Positions 35,632 to 44,175 of a stretch of 64,000 nucleotides of DNA are shown here, piece after piece. Under the pieces are notes generated by a model, which ran no database searches, had not been told where the DNA came from, and was given only the letters and a program-made list of their open reading frames with translations. Position 1 is the first letter of the stretch. Every line of letters begins with the position of its first letter. Source of the stretch: IMCC26077 sp964490435 (GTDB lineage: Bacteria > Actinomycetota > Actinomycetes > Nanopelagicales > Nanopelagicaceae); contig CAZBCF010000002.1 of NCBI GenBank assembly GCA_964490435.1, positions 6,268-70,267 of the forward strand, given 5' to 3'. A program made the position numbers and the translations under genes.

Positions 35632-35689
35632 TGTCTAACTCTCCCACATCGGGCCCTCATCAGGGCGTCTGCAGCATGCGTCTTCGCGG

Positions 35690-37036
35690 TCATCCCTCTT
35701 CAAGGGCGAGCAAGTCGGAGATTTTCTCGCGCCGAATAATGGTTTTCGACTTGCCATCACGGACCGCAATGACGGGCGGGCGGAGAATGTGGTTGTAATT
35801 ACTTGCCATGCTTCTGCCATACGCACCGGTTGCTGGGATAGCCAGAACATCACCAGGAACAATGTCGCTGGGCAGTGCGATATCGCGAATGATGATATCT
35901 CCAGTCTCGCAGTGCTTTCCTACTAAACGCGATGCTGTAAGAGGAGCAGTTGAGACGCGATTTGCAAGTAGTGCTGAATATTCCGCGCCATATAGCGACG
36001 GCCTGATGTTGTCACTCATGCCACCATCAACTGAGATATACGTTCGAGTCTTACCATCTTCTAGAACGACATCTTTGACAGTTCCGACTTGATACACAGT
36101 AATCATCGAAGGACCAACTATCGCCCGGCCAGGTTCGATTGCGATTGTCGGCATGGCTATCTCATACTTTGCACAATTGCTCGAGATGGCACCGTGAACT
36201 TTCTGCAAGACAATCTCTAGGTCAAGCGGATCATCGGAATCTACGTATGCAATCCCAAACCCACCTCCAAAATTAAGATGGTGTAGTTCGACTTTATGAA
36301 TACCTCTTACTTCAGCGATAAATTTGATTAATCGCTCTACTGCGAGAATAAAACCCTCTTGATCAAAAATTTGCGAACCAATATGGCAGTGCACGCCTAC
36401 AACCTCGATATGGGCGGCGTTGAGCGCGGTTGCCACTGCTAACATCGCAGCACCACTTGCAATGGAGAATCCGAATTTCACATCTTCATGTGCTGTGGCA
36501 ATCGATTCATGGGTATGCGCTGACACTCCAGGAGTCAATCGAATCAAAACAGCCTGTTTCTTATTAAGTTTGCCGGCGATAGAATTTATTCGATCGAGTT
36601 CGATGAGGGAATCGGCGACGATGTAGCGCACACCAACCCGAATGGCTTGCTCGATTTCATCAAGTGATTTGTTATTGCCATGTACTTCGATTCTGTTGGT
36701 GGGGAAATCTGCAGCGAGTGCTACATCAAGTTCACCGCCGGTGCAAACATCTAGATTGATGCCCAACTCGGCCAACCACTTACAAGTCGCAATCGAAGTG
36801 AACGCTTTGCTGGCGTAATACACCTCTGAGTCGTCTCCGAAATACTTGGTGAGCACAGTGCGAAAACGCTGCGCTCGACTGCGAAAGTCAGACTCGTCAA
36901 GGATAAAAGCGGGCGTTCCATAGTGAGCGATCAAATCTGAGACTTTGATGCCAGCAACCGAAAGTTCGCCCGACTTTTCATTGGTCGTCGCGCTCACAGG
37001 CCAGATCGATTGATTGAGGTGAGTTACTTCAGCCAT
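35690..37036 (-). CDS. lysA: Diaminopimelate decarboxylase
   Basis: A 448-aa fold-type III PLP enzyme that makes lysine. PLP lysine is K77 in VYYASKAFT. HLNFGGGFGIAY forms the phosphate-binding glycine loop, and CETGDII carries the Cys that completes the partner active site. ATG 37036 overlaps the argS stop as TGATG; a GTG one codon upstream (37039) is the alternative. Confidence 0.95.
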   Translation of the reverse strand: MAEVTHLNQSIWPVSATTNEKSGELSVAGIKVSDLIAHYGTPAFILDESDFRSRAQRFRTVLTKYFGDDSEVYYASKAFTSIATCKWLAELGINLDVCTGGELDVALAADFPTNRIEVHGNNKSLDEIEQAIRVGVRYIVADSLIELDRINSIAGKLNKKQAVLIRLTPGVSAHTHESIATAHEDVKFGFSIASGAAMLAVATALNAAHIEVVGVHCHIGSQIFDQEGFILAVERLIKFIAEVRGIHKVELHHLNFGGGFGIAYVDSDDPLDLEIVLQKVHGAISSNCAKYEIAMPTIAIEPGRAIVGPSMITVYQVGTVKDVVLEDGKTRTYISVDGGMSDNIRPSLYGAEYSALLANRVSTAPLTASRLVGKHCETGDIIIRDIALPSDIVPGDVLAIPATGAYGRSMASNYNHILRPPVIAVRDGKSKTIIRREKISDLLALEEG

Positions 37037-38691
37037 CACATCCGCTCCGGTGCGCTCACGCCCAGAAGGTCCAGGCCATTTGCAAGTAATTGCCGCGTAG
37101 CCGCACAGAGTAACGCGCGCGAGCTATGCAGCGCAGAAGGTTTCTCCTCGCCCATCGGCAGTACTCGACAATCATTGTAAAAACGATGGTAGAGCCCGGC
37201 TAACTCCTCGAGGTAACGAGCAATCTTATGTGGTCCGCGCACTTGGGCGGCGCTCAGCACCACTTGAGGGAATTGAGCGATAGCGCCGGCTAATTCATTC
37301 TCACGTTCATGCACGAGTAGGTCTTCCTGAAAATCAGCAAGCTCTAGTGAGACCCCGAGTTCGCGCGCATTACGTAAGAGCGCACTTATTCGAGCGTGGG
37401 CATATTGCACGTAATAAACCGGATTGTCGTTGGAGTGTTTCTTGAGCAGATCTACATCAAGAGTGAGTGGCGTGTCAGTTGGGTATCTGCTCAATGTATA
37501 GCGCGCAGCATCAACGCCAACTTTCTCAACCAATTCTTCTAGAGTGATAATTGTTCCGGCACGCTTTGAGAGTTTAACCTCCTCACCGTTCTCAAAAATC
37601 TTCACCATCTGGCCAATTAAGACTTGGATGTTCTGGTCAGGATCATCACCCGCACATGCAACGAGAGCTTTGAGGCGTCCGACATAACCATGGTGATCCG
37701 CGCCGAGCAAGTAGATGCAGAGATCAAAACCGCGCGAGCGCTTGTCCAGGTAATAAGCAGTATCCGATGTGAAATATGTCAGTTCACCATCAGCCTTGAC
37801 CAAGACTCGATCTTTATCATCGCCAAAATCCGTCGTACGCAACCAGGTTGCACCTTCGGCACGAAAGATGTGTCCCTTATCTTCAAGTCGCGCTGCCACG
37901 CTTTCCACTGCGCCAGAATCATGTAGTGACCGTTCCGAATACCAAACATCGAAGTAGGTACCGAACTTTTCCAGCACACTCTTCTGCTCTTGAAGTTGAA
38001 GCCGGTATCCAGCCTCTCGAAATGCTGCGATAGCGACTTCATCCGCTAGTTTCATAATCGCAGGATTACTTGCCACTATCTGTTGGGCTAAATCAGCAAT
38101 ATACGCTCCGTGATACCCGTTCTCCGGAGTTGGCAATTGATGCGCTGCTGCATGCAGGGATGCTGCAAACAGATCCATTTGCGTGCCGCGATCGTTGATG
38201 TAGAACTCACGAGTCACTCGTGCGCCAGCAGCGATGAGTACGCGCGCAATCGAATCGCCCACCGCAGCCCAACGCGTGTGACCAAGGTGGAGTGGGCCTG
38301 TGGGATTGGCGCTGATGAACTCAAGATTGATGCTCAATCCGGCGAGCGCATTTCCACGACCATACGCGTCTGCTCGAGTGAGTACCTCACGGACCACAGC
38401 GCTCTGCGCACCGCGAGCGAGAGTGATGTTGATAAAACCCGGTCCGGCAATATCAACCTTGGCGATTCCAGGGATTCCACCAATAAGAGGTGCGAAACGT
38501 TCAGCTAATTCGCGAGGGTTCTTCCCGGCGGCTTTGGCCAATTGGAGCGCAATCGAGGTGGCGTAATCGCCATGCTCGCGATTCTTGGGGCGTTCCAACG
38601 TCAGGTGCTCTAACCCGGATGAGGCGCCGACGTGCGCAAGAGCAGCCCTGAGTGCGCCCCGTATCTCGTTAGCCAACTCCTCAGGATTCAC
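37036..38691 (-). CDS. argS: Arginine--tRNA ligase
   Basis: A 551-aa class I synthetase. The HIGH-like motif reads ANPTGPLHLGHTRWA, the KMSK-like signature is VKLSKRAGTI, and a C-terminal anticodon-binding domain follows. GTG 38691 matches homologue N termini (NPEEL...) better than GTG 38736. A TAACCT 7 bases before that GTG and no good Shine-Dalgarno suggest a leaderless start. It is divergent from tRNA-Leu. Confidence 0.95.
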   Translation of the reverse strand: MNPEELANEIRGALRAALAHVGASSGLEHLTLERPKNREHGDYATSIALQLAKAAGKNPRELAERFAPLIGGIPGIAKVDIAGPGFINITLARGAQSAVVREVLTRADAYGRGNALAGLSINLEFISANPTGPLHLGHTRWAAVGDSIARVLIAAGARVTREFYINDRGTQMDLFAASLHAAAHQLPTPENGYHGAYIADLAQQIVASNPAIMKLADEVAIAAFREAGYRLQLQEQKSVLEKFGTYFDVWYSERSLHDSGAVESVAARLEDKGHIFRAEGATWLRTTDFGDDKDRVLVKADGELTYFTSDTAYYLDKRSRGFDLCIYLLGADHHGYVGRLKALVACAGDDPDQNIQVLIGQMVKIFENGEEVKLSKRAGTIITLEELVEKVGVDAARYTLSRYPTDTPLTLDVDLLKKHSNDNPVYYVQYAHARISALLRNARELGVSLELADFQEDLLVHERENELAGAIAQFPQVVLSAAQVRGPHKIARYLEELAGLYHRFYNDCRVLPMGEEKPSALHSSRALLCAATRQLLANGLDLLGVSAPERM

Positions 38692-38745
38692 ACCTCTAAG
38701 GTTATCGGCATTACCCTTAGGCACGGAGCAGGCCACTTATCTCAT

Positions 38746-38829
38746 GCGGGAGTGGTGAAATGGCAGACACGCAGGTCTTAGGAACCTGTGACTTCGGTCG
38801 TGTGGGTTCAAGTCCCACCTCCCGCACCA
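38746..38829 (+). tRNA. tRNA-Leu (anticodon TAG)
   Basis: The acceptor stem GCGGGAG pairs with CTCCCGC, and the encoded CCA is at 38827-38829. The anticodon stem CAGGT/ACCTG holds the loop CTTAGGA, anticodon TAG, reading CUN codons. The variable arm (TGACTTCGGTCG) is long, as in tRNA-Leu. The T arm is GTGGGTTCAAGTCCCAC. Confidence 0.96.
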
Positions 38830-38847
38830 ACTTTTCGGAGTTATAAC

Positions 38848-40056
38848 GTGAAATTGCAAGAACTGCTCAAAGAGAGATATGTAGGGCGTTTCTACTTCGC
38901 GCGCTTTGTTTCTAATGTGGGCAATGGCATGGCGCCCGTTGCACTTGCCTTCGCAGTTCTGGACCTACCAAACGGCAGCGCGACTCTTCTTGGCACGATT
39001 CTTGGAATCAATACAGTTGCACTCTTAATCATGTTCCCTTTTGGTGGTGTTATCGCAGATCGTTACGGGCGAGCAAAGTGGATTGCATATGGCGACATCC
39101 TTACTGCGCTCTTGCTCTTCTTCCAAGTAACCTTCTTCGCAACCGGAAATGTTCCTTTCTGGGTCTTCCTTGTAGTCAATATTGGTTGCGGTTTATTACT
39201 TGGCATCTGGTGGCCGGCCTTTAATGGTGTCCTTCCTGCACTCTTGCCAAATCAAGCGCTCCAAAAGGCAAACGCGCTCAACAATATGTTTTCTAATACT
39301 GCGCTCATTATCGGTGCAGCGCTGGCCGGAATCCTAGTGAGCACTATTGGTAGCACATTCGCGCTCGGAGTTGATGCAGCCACATTTCTTATCGCAGGCA
39401 TAGTTGTATATACATTCAAACATGTCACGCCACCAATGGAAGTCGTCGACAATACAGTCCTCCATGATCTCAAAGAGGGTTGGCGGGTGTTCACATCTTT
39501 TAGATGGCTCGTCGTGATTGACATTTGTTTCGCTTTCATAGTGATGTCGTGGGCAGCTGGTGAGAATGTCCTGGGACCGCTGGTTGCTAAAGAGAAATTC
39601 GATGGCGCAAAGTCTTGGTCGATGGTGCTCACTGCTGTTTCAATCGGTCTGATTGTCGGCTCGTTCATAGCGATGCGTTTTCATCCGAAGTACCCGATGT
39701 TTACCATGATGTGTCTAACGGTGTTTTTGGCAATCTACATCTGGTCTATTGCGCATCCACAACCGCTCTGGGTAATCATTATTGCTGCTTTTGTGTGGGG
39801 TGTGGTCTTCGATCTATGGAAAACAATTTGGGATACTGCATTACAAACGAGAATTCCCCGTGAAGCGCTCTCACGTGTTGCAGCATACGATGGTGTCATT
39901 GTCATGCTATTCAGGCCTGTGGGTTTAGCGCTCGCAGGACCTTTAGCCGATCGATTTGGAGTGGAAGCCACTCTCAATGGTGCCGCAGCAGTAGTGATCT
40001 GCGCGATTCTCTTCTCAGTACTCTTCCCAGAAGTGCGCACGTTCGAACGCCTTTAG
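38848..40056 (+). CDS. MFS family transporter
   Basis: A 402-aa transporter with about 12 membrane segments and the MFS loop 2-3 motif GGVIADRYGRAKW. It resembles the MFS/enterobactin-exporter (EntS-like) type. GTG 38848 with GGAG at seven bases is the start; the frame also runs back into the tRNA (38788), which was rejected. The substrate is unknown. It is convergent with rdgB. Confidence 0.88.
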   Translation: MKLQELLKERYVGRFYFARFVSNVGNGMAPVALAFAVLDLPNGSATLLGTILGINTVALLIMFPFGGVIADRYGRAKWIAYGDILTALLLFFQVTFFATGNVPFWVFLVVNIGCGLLLGIWWPAFNGVLPALLPNQALQKANALNNMFSNTALIIGAALAGILVSTIGSTFALGVDAATFLIAGIVVYTFKHVTPPMEVVDNTVLHDLKEGWRVFTSFRWLVVIDICFAFIVMSWAAGENVLGPLVAKEKFDGAKSWSMVLTAVSIGLIVGSFIAMRFHPKYPMFTMMCLTVFLAIYIWSIAHPQPLWVIIIAAFVWGVVFDLWKTIWDTALQTRIPREALSRVAAYDGVIVMLFRPVGLALAGPLADRFGVEATLNGAAAVVICAILFSVLFPEVRTFERL

Positions 40057-40071
40057 TAAACCGGTGCGCCG

Positions 40072-40674
40072 TCATTGCCAGGCTGACTTCTCACGAGAAA
40101 TCAATTCTGCCAGAGCGCGCATCGCCTTGCCACGATGGCTAATCGCATCCTTTAGATCTGGATCCATTTCCCCAGTTGTCTGCGAATAACCTTCCGGCAC
40201 GAAAATAGGGTCATAACCAAAGCCATTGCCACCACGAGGCTCGCTGATCAAATCGCCCACCATCTCAGCACGAAGCACTCTTTGATAACCATTCGGTGCC
40301 ACGAAAGCTGCTGCGCAAACAAATTGGGCTCGTCGATTGGAAACGCCGAACATTTCAGCGAGCACTTTCTGCAAGTTCGCCTCATCATCGCCATGAGCAC
40401 CGCTATATCTCGCTGAGAAGATCCCTGGTGCACCACCCAGATGATCGATGGCTAGACCGCTGTCATCCGCGATTGCTGGAATGTGGGTGAATCTGCTCAC
40501 GCTCTCTGCTTTGAGTAGGGCATTTCCCTCAAAGCTATCTTCAGTCTCATCAACATCTGCCAAGCCTGGGAAATCTTCAGTACCGAGAAGTTCCACTTCA
40601 GGAAGTTGTTGGGCGAAGATACGAGCCAATTCGCGAATCTTTCCTTTGTTACGCGTGGCAAGGACGATACGCAC
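40072..40674 (-). CDS. rdgB: XTP/dITP diphosphatase (RdgB/HAM1)
   Basis: A 200-aa housecleaning pyrophosphatase that removes XTP, dITP and ITP. Motifs are ATRNKGKIREL at the N terminus, ADDSGLAIDHLGGAPGIFSARYSG and the GGNGFGYDPIFVPEG segment. GTG start 40674 abuts the rph stop (TAAGTG). It is the last gene of murI-rph-rdgB. Confidence 0.96.
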   Translation of the reverse strand: MRIVLATRNKGKIRELARIFAQQLPEVELLGTEDFPGLADVDETEDSFEGNALLKAESVSRFTHIPAIADDSGLAIDHLGGAPGIFSARYSGAHGDDEANLQKVLAEMFGVSNRRAQFVCAAAFVAPNGYQRVLRAEMVGDLISEPRGGNGFGYDPIFVPEGYSQTTGEMDPDLKDAISHRGKAMRALAELISREKSAWQ

Positions 40675-41403
40675 TTACCCGAGCGCCTTCTTCTGTAACG
40701 CTGTTAGTTGGGCACAGCCACTCAAGGCAAGGTCGAGCAAGTTATCGAGCAGCGCGCGATCGAAGGGATCGCGTTCTGCAGTTCCTTGGACTTCGACGAA
40801 TTTTCCAGAACCGGTACAGACCACATTCATGTCAGTCTCGGCACGAACATCCTCTTCGTAGCAGAGGTCAAGAGTGGGTTTGCCCTCGATTATTCCCACA
40901 GATATCGCTGAGATCGAATCAATCAATGGAGATTTCGCAGCGATACCTTTTGCCATCGCCCACGTGATTGCATCGGAGAGTGCGACATAGGCACCGGTTA
41001 TCGCGGCGGTGCGAGTGCCACCATCTGCCTGAAGGACATCGCAATCAAGGATGATGGTGTTCTCTCCTAACGCAGACATATCGATGATCGAGCGTAGCGA
41101 TCGACCGATCAATCGTGAGATTTCTTGAGTACGACCACCCAATTTACCTTTGACGCTCTCGCGATCGGAGCGAGTATGAGTTGCCCGTGGCAGCATCGAG
41201 TATTCGGCGGTGACCCAACCCTTGCCTTGACCTTGCATCCAGCGCGGCACACCCTCTGTAAATGAGGCAGTGCAGAGCACTCGAGTCTTACCGAATTCGA
41301 CGAGGACGGAACCTTCAGGGTGTTCAGACCACTGGCGGGTAAATCGCACCTCGCGAAGTTGATTACTTGCTCTGTTGTCGGCGCGAGCAACGTTAATGGT
41401 CAT
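40675..41403 (-). CDS. rph: Ribonuclease PH
   Basis: A 242-aa phosphorolytic 3' exonuclease that trims tRNA precursors. Recognised from GSVLVEFGKTRVLCTAS, TAEYSMLPRATHTR, SRLIGRSLR and DCDVLQADGGTRTAAI. Its ATG overlaps the murI stop (ATGA). Confidence 0.96.
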   Translation of the reverse strand: MTINVARADNRASNQLREVRFTRQWSEHPEGSVLVEFGKTRVLCTASFTEGVPRWMQGQGKGWVTAEYSMLPRATHTRSDRESVKGKLGGRTQEISRLIGRSLRSIIDMSALGENTIILDCDVLQADGGTRTAAITGAYVALSDAITWAMAKGIAAKSPLIDSISAISVGIIEGKPTLDLCYEEDVRAETDMNVVCTGSGKFVEVQGTAERDPFDRALLDNLLDLALSGCAQLTALQKKALG

Positions 41404-42215
41404 AACGTAAGCGTATCCACACTTCGCACCTCAGGACCAAGGAAGCGACGAGCAAGCGCAGAGAAGGTGCGAGTATCTCCGGTAGCCAAGAATCGATGAA
41501 CTGGCGGTGTCGAATGATCGGGTCGCTCTAAGCCAGCATCGGCAAGGGTGCGATAGAGATCTTTCGCAGTCTCTTCTGCACTTGATACCAATGTGACCTC
41601 ATCGCCAACGACGTACGAGATGATTCCGGTGAGTAATGGGTAATGGGTACACCCCAACACCAAAGTGTCAACATCAGCTTCGATAAGTGGCTTCAAGTAA
41701 TCCTGGGCGATTTTTAATATCTCTCTGCCTGACGTCTCACCGCGTTCGACGTAAGAGACGAAGAGCGGGCAGGCTACCGATGTGATCTGCAATTGCGGCG
41801 CAGCTGCAAATGCATCAACGTAAGCGCGCGAATCAATCGTAGTCTGCGTACCAATGACGCCAACTTTGCCATTTCGAGTTGCGGCTACAGCCCGACGGAC
41901 TGCAGGTTGGATCACTTCGATTACAGGAATGTCATACCGCTCGCGTGCATCCCGAAGCGTTGCGGCACTCGCGGTGTTACATGCAATAACGATTGCTTTG
42001 ACCCCTTGTGCAACCAAGTTGTCCATGATCTCCAAGGCGAAGGAGCGAACTTCTGCTAACGGCCGCGGACCATACGGACCGCGTGCCGTGTCACCAACAT
42101 AGAGAATGGGTTCGTTGGGAAGTTGATCCAAGATTGCCCGAGCGACGGTCAGTCCACCAACTCCAGAGTCAAAGACACCGATTGGCGCGCTCGGATCAGC
42201 TACAACGGAATTCAT
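41400..42215 (-). CDS. murI: Glutamate racemase
   Basis: A 271-aa cofactor-independent racemase that supplies D-glutamate for peptidoglycan. The two catalytic cysteines are in VIACNTASAA and VLGCTHYPLL; GVFDSGVGGLTV and the substrate motif YVGDTARGPYG are at the N terminus. It is 9 bp downstream of cysM. Confidence 0.96.
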   Translation of the reverse strand: MNSVVADPSAPIGVFDSGVGGLTVARAILDQLPNEPILYVGDTARGPYGPRPLAEVRSFALEIMDNLVAQGVKAIVIACNTASAATLRDARERYDIPVIEVIQPAVRRAVAATRNGKVGVIGTQTTIDSRAYVDAFAAAPQLQITSVACPLFVSYVERGETSGREILKIAQDYLKPLIEADVDTLVLGCTHYPLLTGIISYVVGDEVTLVSSAEETAKDLYRTLADAGLERPDHSTPPVHRFLATGDTRTFSALARRFLGPEVRSVDTLTL

Positions 42216-42224
42216 GGGACGAGC

Positions 42225-43175
42225 CTAAGCCCAGAGCTGCCCTTCAAGGCGTTCTTCAGCCTCAGAAGCATCCCCGTGGTAGATGCCGGTAGAGAGGTAC
42301 TTCCAGCCGGCATCGCAGAGAATGAATGCGATGTCAGCGCTCTTGCCGGCCCGCAGCACTTCGTTACCGATACCAATTGCCGCATGCACGATTGCACCGG
42401 TAGAGATTCCAGCGAAGATGCCCTCTTCATCAAGGAGTTGGCGAACTCGCCGGACCGAGTCGTGAGCGCCGACCGAGAAACGGCGAGTGAGAATCGTTGG
42501 GTCAAAAAGTTCAGGGATGAAGCCTTCTTCGATATTTCGCAGACCATAAACCAACTCACCGTATCGAGGTTCAGCCGCGATGATCTCGACATCTGGCTTC
42601 TTTTCGCGGAAGAACCGACCCGTGCCCATCAATGTGCCAGTAGTGCCAAGCCCTGCGATGAAATGGGTAATGGTTGGAAGATCCTCAAGTAACTCAGGTC
42701 CAGTGCCGTGATAGTGGGCATCAGAATTCGCCGGATTTCCATATTGATAGAGGAAGACCCATTCAGGATTTGCCGAGGCCAATTCTTTTGCCACTCGCAC
42801 TGCCTCATTCGATCCACCTGCAGCCGGAGAAGCAATGATCTTCGCACCCCACATCTCGAGTAGTTGCCGGCGCTCGACTGAGGTGTTCTCTGGCATCACG
42901 CAGATCATCTGATACCCGCGTAATCGGGCAATCATTGCTAAGGAGATTCCAGTATTGCCAGATGTTGGTTCGAGAATTGTCGCGCCCGGCTTGAGCAGAC
43001 CATCACGTTCAGCCTTTTCGATCATGTACAAAGCAGCACGATCTTTTACCGATCCCGTGGGATTGCGATCTTCCATCTTCGCCCACAGTCGAACATTTGG
43101 CGCAGGAGAGAGTTTTGGTAAACCGATGAGCGGAGTACGTCCTACCGATTCAACGAGCGAATTAAATCGCGCCAC
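42225..43175 (-). CDS. cysM: Cysteine synthase CysM type (CysO-dependent)
   Basis: A 316-aa PLP enzyme. The start GTG 43175 (VARFNSLVESVGRTPL) lines up with mycobacterial CysM; the frame from 43196 is antisense-free but unneeded. PLP lysine K44 is in NPTGSVKDRAA and the phosphate loop is PTSGNTGIS. CysM of this subclass uses O-phosphoserine and the CysO thiocarboxylate. It overlaps cysO by 14 bp and is flanked by mec and murI, as in mycobacteria. Confidence 0.94.
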   Translation of the reverse strand: MARFNSLVESVGRTPLIGLPKLSPAPNVRLWAKMEDRNPTGSVKDRAALYMIEKAERDGLLKPGATILEPTSGNTGISLAMIARLRGYQMICVMPENTSVERRQLLEMWGAKIIASPAAGGSNEAVRVAKELASANPEWVFLYQYGNPANSDAHYHGTGPELLEDLPTITHFIAGLGTTGTLMGTGRFFREKKPDVEIIAAEPRYGELVYGLRNIEEGFIPELFDPTILTRRFSVGAHDSVRRVRQLLDEEGIFAGISTGAIVHAAIGIGNEVLRAGKSADIAFILCDAGWKYLSTGIYHGDASEAEERLEGQLWA

Positions 43176-43461
43176 AATTTTCCGCACCACCGGCAACAGC
43201 AGGAAGGATCGTTATCTTGTCTCCAGAGTTAAGGACTAGGTCGAGACCTCCGAGGAACCGGACATCCTCATCGTTAACATAGACATTGATGAAGCGAAGT
43301 AATTGCCCATCGGCAATGATCCGCTCATCGAGTCCGCTAAATTTATTTCCGAGATCAGCGATCAACTCCCGCAAGGTCGCGCCATTCGCGCTCACCACTT
43401 TCGCGCCACCGGTGTAAGGACGCAAAATGGTGGGAATCCGAACTTCAATTGCCTCGCTCAT
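43162..43461 (-). CDS. cysO: Sulfur-carrier protein CysO with C-terminal extension
   Basis: A 99-aa ubiquitin-like MoaD/ThiS-family carrier that brings sulfide as a C-terminal thiocarboxylate to CysM. The conserved end ILPAVAGG has the diglycine at 91-92, but seven residues (AENCGAI) follow it before the stop. The mycobacterial protein ends at GG, so this form must be trimmed before activation, possibly by Mec. The extension overlaps the cysM start. Confidence 0.93.
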   Translation of the reverse strand: MSEAIEVRIPTILRPYTGGAKVVSANGATLRELIADLGNKFSGLDERIIADGQLLRFINVYVNDEDVRFLGGLDLVLNSGDKITILPAVAGGAENCGAI

Positions 43462-43493
43462 CTCTTTATTATCCCGCAGAGCGTGGCTTGACG

Positions 43494-43913
43494 CTAATCG
43501 CCGACAATCTCTACCGGTTCTTCGGTCACAACTCCATCGATGATGCGAAATGAACGAAATTCGCTTCTAGATGCAATCGCTTCGCGAGTAGAGACAAGCA
43601 CGTAATGCGCGTCGGGCTCCCCTGCGTAGGCAATATCAGTGCGAGAGGGATATGCCTCTGTCGATGTGTGCGAGTGATAGATGACTACAAGCGACTCATC
43701 CCGATCATCAAGTTCTTTATAGAGGTGGAGCAACGCCTTCGACTCGAATTCATAGAAGGTAGGTGAATAGGCGGAGTTCACCATGGGGATGTGGCGAGTC
43801 AGGGCGGCAGTTGCAGCAGAGCCAACAATCACCCCACAGGCTTCGATGGGGTGTTCCTGTTCGGCGTGCTCCCAGATGGCCGCAACCAGAGAGGCGGGGA
43901 TCTGCAAGACCAT
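43494..43913 (-). CDS. mec: JAMM/MPN+ metalloprotease Mec
   Basis: A 139-aa zinc protease. The JAMM motif is E24...H80-S-H82-x7-S90-x2-D93, complete. Mec releases cysteine from the CysO-cysteine adduct; here it may also remove the seven-residue CysO tail (inference). It starts at 43913, 262 bp from actinorhodopsin, in divergent orientation. Confidence 0.93.
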   Translation of the reverse strand: MVLQIPASLVAAIWEHAEQEHPIEACGVIVGSAATAALTRHIPMVNSAYSPTFYEFESKALLHLYKELDDRDESLVVIYHSHTSTEAYPSRTDIAYAGEPDAHYVLVSTREAIASRSEFRSFRIIDGVVTEEPVEIVGD

Positions 43914-44175
43914 GGCTCAAGGGTAGAGGGCGCGACCCAGCCCACCTCTGCGAGAGGGCCAAATCTGCGGAAATTGGGGGGTTTGGCCAGATTATTTATA
44001 AAAAAAGTTTATGAAAAAGGCGATTTTAGGTTGCATTGCTGTGAGCCAGGCCTCACCCTTAGGTTAACAGGCGCTTGGAAAGCCAGACCGTTGATATCGG
44101 GGCCTGGCTCGGCTGGCGCCTCCTGGCGGGCAAAAAAGCCCACGGGGCACTACAACTACGGAAGGCATTCACTCT
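43914..44175 (+). promoter_or_regulatory. Divergent mec/actinorhodopsin intergenic region, rhodopsin leader
   Basis: This 262-bp region has no gene. It includes an A/T-rich patch near 43993-44025 (TATTTATAAAAAAAG, likely promoter area), a 10-bp perfect inverted repeat (44043-44052 / 44101-44110), a GGGC-AAAAAA-GCCC hairpin (44128-44141) and the ribosome site GGAAGG (44160-44165) ahead of ATG 44176. Which strand the promoter elements serve is not certain. Confidence 0.55.
44043..44110 (+). repeat. 10-bp perfect inverted repeat in the rhodopsin leader
   Basis: GAGCCAGGCC (44043-44052) pairs exactly with GGCCTGGCTC (44101-44110) around 48 bp. If transcribed it forms a stable stem about 65 bases before the start codon. 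It is not next to a T-run, so a leader structure or protein site rather than a terminator is inferred. Confidence 0.7.

Noticed and set aside
35635..35862. 75-aa minus-strand frame between hom and lysA
   Set aside because: It overlaps the 3' end of lysA in another frame and has no recognisable features.
38788..38847. MFS gene start inside tRNA-Leu
   Set aside because: The frame is open through the tRNA by chance; GTG 38848 has GGAG at the right spacing and begins the hydrophobic protein.
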